This document shows positions 59,801 to 64,000 of a stretch of DNA of 64,000 nt, piece after piece (positions within the stretch are counted from its first letter, which is position 1; each line of letters starts with the position of its first letter). The position numbers were made by a program, and so were the translations under genes. Source of the stretch: Pseudomonas protegens (lineage in GTDB: Bacteria > Pseudomonadota > Gammaproteobacteria > Pseudomonadales > Pseudomonadaceae); NCBI RefSeq assembly GCF_003363755.1, contig NZ_CP031396.1, forward strand, positions 3,913,001-3,977,000. Direction: 5' to 3'. The notes under the pieces are model-generated. The model did not search any database. It saw nothing but the letters and a program-made list of their open reading frames with translations, and was not told the DNA's origin.

Positions 59801-60495
59801 GCCTGTATCTGGTGGCCATGGCCGCGCCGCGCCATTGGCCGTGGCCGGTTGCCGCGCATTCCAGGGAGTACCGCCTGTATGCCGCGCTGCCCTTGGCGGT
59901 GTTGATGCTGGGCTGGTTCTGGCTGGCCAATACCTTCAGCGACGGCCGTGCCGAGCCGTTGCCTTACTTGCCGCTGCTCAATCCCCTGGAGCTGGGGCTG
60001 CTGTTTGCCCTGTTCGGGGTGTATGTGTGGTCCCGCAGCGCGGTGCAGGTGCTGGCGCTTCGGAGCGATTACGCCGAGCGCGGCGCCCAGTTGGTGGCGG
60101 GGGTTTCCCTGTTCGCCTTCTTCACCGTGCTGGTCATGCGCGCGGCTCACCATTGGAGCGGCGTGCCGTTCCAGGCGGATGCGTTGCTTGAGTCGATGAT
60201 GGTCCAGGCCGGGCTGTCCATCGTCTGGACCCTGATTGCCCTGGGCTTGATGATCGGCGGGCATGTGCGCCATCGCCGCGAAGTCTGGCTGATCGGCGCG
60301 GCGTTGATCGCGGTGGTGGTGGCCAAGCTGTTCCTGGTGGAATTGAGCAATCGTGGCGGGCTGGCGCGGATCGTCTCTTTCATCGGGGTCGGTGTGTTGT
60401 TGCTGGTGGTGGGCTATTTCGCCCCCTTGCCGCCCAAGCGGGTCGAGGCCGAGCCTGAAGCCGGCAAGCCCTTGAATGAAGGAGTGTCGTCTTGA
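56854..60495 (+). CDS. DUF2339 large multispanning membrane protein
   Basis: The 1213-residue protein is of the DUF2339 family. It has two N-terminal hydrophobic segments (1-45), a coiled stretch (VVDQHRELEQAKKALATLGQ, about 47-67), a Pro/Ala/Glu-rich cytoplasmic linker to about 170, then close to thirty hydrophobic segments up to 1195. WAVEGAGIFWLGLRQQRPMA is a typical block. Function is unknown. It is translationally coupled to the DUF3999 gene, and the two are commonly found together, so they likely act as one envelope complex. Confidence 0.88.
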   Translation: MQWMFMLLGLVLGWIVDESISDALIGALLGLAVGLAIRFGALHRQVVDQHRELEQAKKALATLGQRLALLESNASPAAEPAAEPLVNAPLAEARAGTSAAAEREDLPEFILDEVQPVEPAAPELVWELPAAVLPAAAIQASQPLPESVWQPGPQVSSREPEPAAAPVDLQPNLIERAISGARNWLFGGNTVLRVGVVLLFLGLAFLLRYATEGMVVPIELRYAGVAASSLGLLGLGWWLRRRNSNYALMLQGTGIAVLYLTVFAAMRLHPLLDPSAALGLLVAVTVFSAILAITQDALGLAAAAALGGFAAPILTSTGAGSHVALFSYFALLNAGILGIAWFKAWRLLNLIGFVGTFGIGFAWGLRSYAPELLWSTEPFLILFFLMYLAIGLLFTRRKLLEMTDAPAHADRQALLHWSARKGDYVDGSLLFGPPLVAFGLQLALVRHLEFAASFSALALGLIYMVLARVLMGGRALLLGETCLALGVIFASLAIPLGLDARWTSAAWAVEGAGIFWLGLRQQRPMARAFALLLQAGSALAFLSELSPGNTSLLAGAPLGALLLGGALLFSFDQLRRADKSLPSTWEQGIAPLLAVLGLGFLYLLAPLFFFTQGTAISWALAGLATLWVGLRLQSRAFLFTAFGIQLLGGALFLMRLQGADGDASAVFSAGWSGLMSASLIGLALIGGMLLAARNDMVRKDPRLLRGLSVVLLAGLMMINLAVLFVLPWRTASGVWAASGLLIIWLSLYLQQRASFVFGLVLQVIGGSTFLLAGSDWYFVAVADAARPLANGDFWTPMVLALAALVGAWRLQRGHHGSAFDALSLGRLSDLLLAWGACWWAFTWLKEVLRFAPAHWQASLLLLITAASVLLCALLAVRLQWKSLGLVCSLLIPAGALVLLAAWAPRYHPAADLGWLAWTLLFAVHFFSLRRLAAWLPTRVLSIAHVLGCWLLLGVLALELRYALLLLSEQYNAWRWLGWAILPSLYLVAMAAPRHWPWPVAAHSREYRLYAALPLAVLMLGWFWLANTFSDGRAEPLPYLPLLNPLELGLLFALFGVYVWSRSAVQVLALRSDYAERGAQLVAGVSLFAFFTVLVMRAAHHWSGVPFQADALLESMMVQAGLSIVWTLIALGLMIGGHVRHRREVWLIGAALIAVVVAKLFLVELSNRGGLARIVSFIGVGVLLLVVGYFAPLPPKRVEAEPEAGKPLNEGVSS

Positions 60496-61871
60496 GTCAG
60501 AAGTTGAACCTGCGCTGGTGGGGGGCTGCGGGCCTGTGTGTGGCTTTGTCCGCCGTGGCCCAGGACAAGCCCGGGGACTTCAAGTCCCAGGTGCCCTTGA
60601 CCCTGAGCGGAGAAGGCCCCTGGTACCGCCTGGAGCTGCCGCTCGCCGTGCAGCTCCAGGCCAGCCAGATCGATCTGCGGGATATTCGCGTGTTCAACGC
60701 CGCCGGCGAGCCCCAGGCCTATGCCGTGGCCCGTCAGCAGGCGCAGACTCGCGAGCAGCGCAGCCTTGCTGATGTGAAGTGGTTCCCGCTGTACAACTCG
60801 GCGCAAGCTGGCGACAGCATCCCCAGTGTGCGGGTGCAGTCCAACGCCAATGGCACGCTGGTTCAAGTGCAGCCGGCCACTGAGTTGGAGGCGGGTGAAG
60901 AAGTCCTGCGAGGCTGGTTGCTGGATGCCAGCGCCATCAAGGCGCCGCTGCAACAACTGGTGCTGGACTGGACCAGTGAGCGCGACGGTTTCCAGCGTTT
61001 CAGCATCGAGGCCAGTGACGATCTGCAGCACTGGCAATCCTGGGGAGAAGGCCAGGTGGCACGGCTGTCGTTTGCCGACGAGCGGGTCGAGCAGCATGAG
61101 GTGGCTTTGCCCGGGCAGTCGGCACGTTACCTGCGCTTGCTGTGGAACACCCCACAGGCGGCGCCAGTGCTCACTTCCGTGCAGTTGCAGAGCAGCACCA
61201 CCAGCAGCCTGCCGTCGCCGCTGGTGTGGTCGCAACCGCTGGGCGGCACGGCCGCTAAGGCCGGTGAGTACAGTTGGCAGTTGCCCAAGGGGCTGAATGT
61301 CGAGCGCGTGCGGGTCGAGCTCAAACAGGCCAATAGTCTGGCGCCCGCAACATTGTACGGACGCCGTGAGAGCAGCCTGCCCTGGCAGCCCCTGAGCAAT
61401 GGCCTGCTGTACCGCCTGACCCAGAACGGCCAGGACGTGCAGCAGAACGAACTGCAATTGCCGGGGCAGACCGTGCAGCAGCTCAAATTGACAGTGGATG
61501 AGCGTGGCGGCGGCCTGGGCGCGGAGGCGCCGACTCTGCAATTTGCCGTACGCGGCACGCAACTGGTGTTCCTGGCTCGTGGCGCCGGGCCCTATACCCT
61601 GGCGCTGGGCAACCCGACCGCAACAGCGGCCAACCTGCCGTTGGCCACCCTGATTCCTGACTACAGTCCGCAGCGTCTCAAGGAACTGGGCCAGGCCAAG
61701 GTCGAAGGCGCGGCGCAATTGACGACGTCCACTGCGGCGTCGCCGGACGTCGCCGTGGCCAGCGGGCCGGACTGGAAAAAAATCGGCCTGTGGGCGGTGC
61801 TGCTCCTGGGGGTGCTGGCATTGGCCGGCATGGCCTTCAGTCTGCTGCGCAAGCCGGCGGTCAAATCCTGA
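60492..61871 (+). CDS. DUF3999 exported, membrane-tethered protein
   Basis: The 459-residue protein starts at a TTG that overlaps the DUF2339 stop (TTGA), with AAGGAG seven bases upstream, a clear case of a rare start set by the ribosome site. It has a signal peptide (about 1-22), a long beta-rich periplasmic part of about 400 residues (DUF3999), and one C-terminal membrane helix (about 432-450, LWAVLLLGVLALAGMAFSLL) with a short basic tail. It is likely the periplasmic partner of the DUF2339 protein. Confidence 0.88.
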   Translation: MSQKLNLRWWGAAGLCVALSAVAQDKPGDFKSQVPLTLSGEGPWYRLELPLAVQLQASQIDLRDIRVFNAAGEPQAYAVARQQAQTREQRSLADVKWFPLYNSAQAGDSIPSVRVQSNANGTLVQVQPATELEAGEEVLRGWLLDASAIKAPLQQLVLDWTSERDGFQRFSIEASDDLQHWQSWGEGQVARLSFADERVEQHEVALPGQSARYLRLLWNTPQAAPVLTSVQLQSSTTSSLPSPLVWSQPLGGTAAKAGEYSWQLPKGLNVERVRVELKQANSLAPATLYGRRESSLPWQPLSNGLLYRLTQNGQDVQQNELQLPGQTVQQLKLTVDERGGGLGAEAPTLQFAVRGTQLVFLARGAGPYTLALGNPTATAANLPLATLIPDYSPQRLKELGQAKVEGAAQLTTSTAASPDVAVASGPDWKKIGLWAVLLLGVLALAGMAFSLLRKPAVKS

Positions 61872-62045
61872 GCGGTTGCGGGGGTGGCAGAGGGCGCTGT
61901 GGCCAGTCATGGCTGAGGTTTTGTGGCTACGCTGAAACCGGTGCCTGAACTCTATCTGCCGGTTCCCTGTCTGAGAGGAGGAAATGCGCCCCGACTCGCG
62001 TTAAACTGCGCGGGTTTTTAGTCCCCCATTCCTCCGGAGCCTTCC

Positions 62046-63056
62046 ATGTCCCGCGTTACCCTGAGTCGCTATTTGATTGAGCAGACCCGCAGCAACAACA
62101 CTCCTGCCGATCTGCGCTTCCTGATCGAAGTGGTGGCGCGTGCTTGCAAGGAGATCAGCCACGCTGTGTCCAAAGGCGCCCTGGGTGGTGTTCTGGGCAG
62201 CATGGGCACGGAAAACGTGCAGGGCGAAGTGCAGAAGAAGCTCGACGTGATTTCCAACGAGATCCTCCTGGAAGCCAACGAATGGGGCGGTCACCTGGCC
62301 GGCATGGCGTCCGAGGAAATGGACAATGCCTACCAGATCCCGGGCAAATACCCGAAAGGTGCCTACCTGCTGGTATTCGACCCGCTGGACGGTTCGTCGA
62401 ACATCGATATCAACGCGCCCGTTGGCACCATCTTCTCGGTGCTGCGTTGCCCGAACGAGTACCTGAGCCAGAACGAAGCCTTGAACGAAAAGGCCTTCCT
62501 GCAGCCGGGCACCCAGCAGGTTGCTGCCGGTTACGCCATCTACGGCCCGCAGACCATGCTGATCCTGACCCTGGGGCATGGCGTCAAGGGCTTCACCCTG
62601 GACCGTGAAATGGGCAGCTTCGTGCTGACCCACGAAGACATCAAGATCCCGGAATCCACCCAGGAATTCGCCATCAACATGTCCAACGAGCGTCACTGGG
62701 AAGCCCCGGTCAAGCGTTACGTGAGTGAGCTGCTGGCCGGCGACACCGGGCCACTGAAAAAGAACTACAACATGCGCTGGGTCGCGGCCATGGTCGCCGA
62801 CGTGCACCGTATCCTGACCCGTGGCGGCCTGTTCATGTACCCACGCGACAGCCGCGAGCCGGAGAAGCCGGGCAAACTGCGGCTGATGTACGAAGCCAAT
62901 CCGATGTCCTTCCTCATCGAACAGGCTGGCGGTTCTTCTACCGACGGTCGCCAGCGCATCCTCGACATTCAGCCTGAAGGCCTGCACCAGCGTGTTGCCG
63001 TATTCCTTGGTTCCAAGGAAGAAGTGGCTCGTGTGACGGGCTACCACAAGGAATAA
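62046..63056 (+). CDS. fbp: Class I fructose-1,6-bisphosphatase
   Basis: The 336-residue gluconeogenic enzyme hydrolyses fructose-1,6-bisphosphate. The metal site FDPLDGSSNID, KLDVISNEIL, GGLFMYPRD and the block LRLMYEANPMSFLIEQAGG are intact. The start at 62046 follows CCGGAG. The DUF924 gene begins 3 bp after its stop, so they are coupled. A short open frame with a Shine-Dalgarno (61984) lies in the leader. Confidence 0.97.
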   Translation: MSRVTLSRYLIEQTRSNNTPADLRFLIEVVARACKEISHAVSKGALGGVLGSMGTENVQGEVQKKLDVISNEILLEANEWGGHLAGMASEEMDNAYQIPGKYPKGAYLLVFDPLDGSSNIDINAPVGTIFSVLRCPNEYLSQNEALNEKAFLQPGTQQVAAGYAIYGPQTMLILTLGHGVKGFTLDREMGSFVLTHEDIKIPESTQEFAINMSNERHWEAPVKRYVSELLAGDTGPLKKNYNMRWVAAMVADVHRILTRGGLFMYPRDSREPEKPGKLRLMYEANPMSFLIEQAGGSSTDGRQRILDIQPEGLHQRVAVFLGSKEEVARVTGYHKE

Positions 63057-63059
63057 GAC

Positions 63060-63662
63060 ATGGCCCAGTCCTGGCAGCCTCTGCTTGATTGGTGGTTCGG
63101 TTCAGCCGAAAAGCCGGCAGAGGTGGTCGCTGCCAAGGGCGGGCTGTGGTTTGGCAAACGCGACAGCCAGGACCTCGAAGCGCGCCAGCGCTTTGGTGGT
63201 CTGGTGGAGCAGGCACTGGCTGGCGGATTGACCGAGTGGACGCAAAGTCCCCAAGGTTGGCTGGCCTTGGTGCTGTTGCTCGATCAGTTGCCGCGGATGA
63301 TCTATCGCGATACGCCCAAGGCGTTCTCCGGCGATACCCGTGCCCAGGCACTGGTGGCGCAAGGCATTGCCGCGGATTTTGACCGGCGCCTGCCGGCCAT
63401 GCAGCGCTGCTTCATCTACCTGGTGTTCGAGCATTGCGAGCATCTGGCGGTGCAGAACGAAGGGGTTTCCCGCTTTGCTGCCCTGCACGACGAACAACCG
63501 GAGGACGATCGCCCGGTGTTCGCCGATCAGCTGGACTACGCCGAACGGCACCAGAAAATCATTGCCCGCTTCGGGCGCTTTCCCCATCGCAACGCCATCC
63601 TCGGTCGTGAGTCCACTGCCGAGGAGCTGGCTTTCCTGCGCGAGCCTGGTTCGCGTTTTTAA
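63060..63662 (+). CDS. DUF924 family protein
   Basis: The 200-residue, mostly helical protein is of the DUF924 family: LLDWWFGSAEKPAEV at the start, LALVLLLDQLPRMIYRDTPKAF in the middle, and FIYLVFEHCEHLAVQNEGV. The fold is thought to be TPR-like; no reaction is known. It follows fbp after 3 bp and should be cotranscribed. A REP hairpin follows. Confidence 0.92.
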   Translation: MAQSWQPLLDWWFGSAEKPAEVVAAKGGLWFGKRDSQDLEARQRFGGLVEQALAGGLTEWTQSPQGWLALVLLLDQLPRMIYRDTPKAFSGDTRAQALVAQGIAADFDRRLPAMQRCFIYLVFEHCEHLAVQNEGVSRFAALHDEQPEDDRPVFADQLDYAERHQKIIARFGRFPHRNAILGRESTAEELAFLREPGSRF

Positions 63663-63673
63663 GCGCGCTTTGA

Positions 63674-63720
63674 CCGGCAAGCCGGCTCCTACGGAAGAGT
63701 GGTAGGAGCCGGCTTGCCGG
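63674..63720. repeat. REP-type palindrome
   Basis: CCGGCAAGCCGGCTCCTAC (63674-63692) and its exact complement (63702-63720) form perfect 19-bp arms with a 9-base loop, between convergent DUF924 and chemotaxis genes. Confidence 0.9.
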
Positions 63721-63732
63721 CGAAGCTGCTCC

Positions 63733-64000
63733 TCAGATACGGAAGCTGCCCACCAGATGCTGCAGGCGCTTGGCCTGTTGTTCCAGGTCGGCGCAGGCGC
63801 GCAGGGTGGCTTGCAGGTTTTCCACCCCTTCCTGATTCAGGGTGTTGATTTCGGTGATGTCGACGTTGATCGACTCCACCACCGCGGTCTGCTCCTCGGT
63901 GGCGGTGGCCACCGACTGGTTCATGCCGTCGATTTCGCCGATGCGCTGGGTCACGCTGCCCAGGCGTTCGCCGGCCTGGTTGGCGATGCCGACGCTGCTT
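63733..64000 (-). CDS. Methyl-accepting chemotaxis protein, C-terminal part (cut by window edge)
   Basis: The last 89 codons are present. ATEEQTAVVESINVDITEINTLNQ is the C-terminal signalling-helix region of chemotaxis receptors with a methylation-helix repeat, and the protein ends LQHLVGSFRI, the typical end of Pseudomonas receptors without a CheR-binding pentapeptide. The ligand domain is outside the window. A shorter frame from 63954 is only part of it. Confidence 0.92.
   Translation of the reverse strand, partial: SSVGIANQAGERLGSVTQRIGEIDGMNQSVATATEEQTAVVESINVDITEINTLNQEGVENLQATLRACADLEQQAKRLQHLVGSFRI

Noticed and set aside
1..64000. CRISPR arrays, intact insertion sequences, prophage genes
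   Set aside because: No regularly spaced identical repeats with unique spacers, and no transposase, integrase or phage structural motif, were seen.

Overview
The window is chromosomal DNA of a fluorescent Pseudomonas (P. fluorescens / P. protegens / P. chlororaphis type). The evidence is the GC-rich coding, the GCCGGCAAGCCGGCTCC-type REP hairpins, and long runs of gene order that match the Pseudomonas core genome as I remember it: gpmI-envC-ctpA-deacetylase-hisF-hisA-hisH-hisB, asmA-mutY-yggX-tRNA-Phe, and glnA-thiI-typA. Both window ends cut a gene. No rRNA, CRISPR array, prophage or intact IS was seen.

Layout. 1-4.6 kb (minus strand): a truncated gene, a SAM methyltransferase and a basic amino acid/histidine ABC importer (hisP-hisJ-hisQ-hisM). 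5.1-10 kb: a GABA permease behind a sigma-54 type promoter, a DKNYY-repeat protein and two small conserved proteins. 10.2-13.2 kb: an IclR regulator, formimidoylglutamase (hutG) and a glutamate/Na+ symporter (gltS), which together suggest use of histidine or formiminoglutamate. 13.2-16.3 kb: a hydrolase, small membrane and periplasmic proteins, an orphan PchB-like chorismate-mutase fold protein, and a strongly structured untranslated leader in front of a 92-codon gene. 16.4-18 kb: a class II Fic protein next to tRNA-Phe. 18-31.5 kb: yggX-mutY-asmA, an OFA-type MFS transporter, hisB-hisH-DUF2164-hisA-hisF, a solute-binding protein, a polysaccharide deacetylase, ctpA and envC. 31.7-36.8 kb: a DUF1460 lipoprotein that interrupts the gpmI-envC order, gpmI, then a rhodanese-like protein-grxC-secB, and trmL back to back with a small membrane protein. 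36.8-37.3 kb: a tandem array of about 80-85 bp hairpin-bearing units. 37.4-51.2 kb: ntrC/ntrB and glnA (nitrogen control) flanking a module of ada, an MHS-type transporter, a LysR regulator, an AidB-like acyl-CoA dehydrogenase and a CaiB-type CoA-transferase; then a secreted chorismate mutase and thiI. 51.4-64 kb: typA, a YkgJ cysteine-cluster protein, glycogen phosphorylase, the large DUF2339/DUF3999 membrane pair, fbp, a DUF924 protein and the C-terminal end of a chemotaxis receptor.

Themes. Nitrogen and amino acid metabolism dominates: histidine synthesis and degradation, glutamine synthetase, NtrBC, GABA, glutamate and basic amino acid uptake. Two sigma-54 type -24/-12 promoters (gabP, glnA) and an NtrC-like dyad upstream of ntrB fit that. 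Cell-envelope genes (envC, ctpA, DUF1460, asmA, deacetylase) form a second theme. The most unusual signals are non-coding: the branched leader RNA at about 15.8-16.0 kb with alternative pairings near the start codon, the hairpin tandem repeats at 36.8-37.2 kb, and a 153-bp MITE-like element inserted in the loop of a REP hairpin at 28.7 kb.
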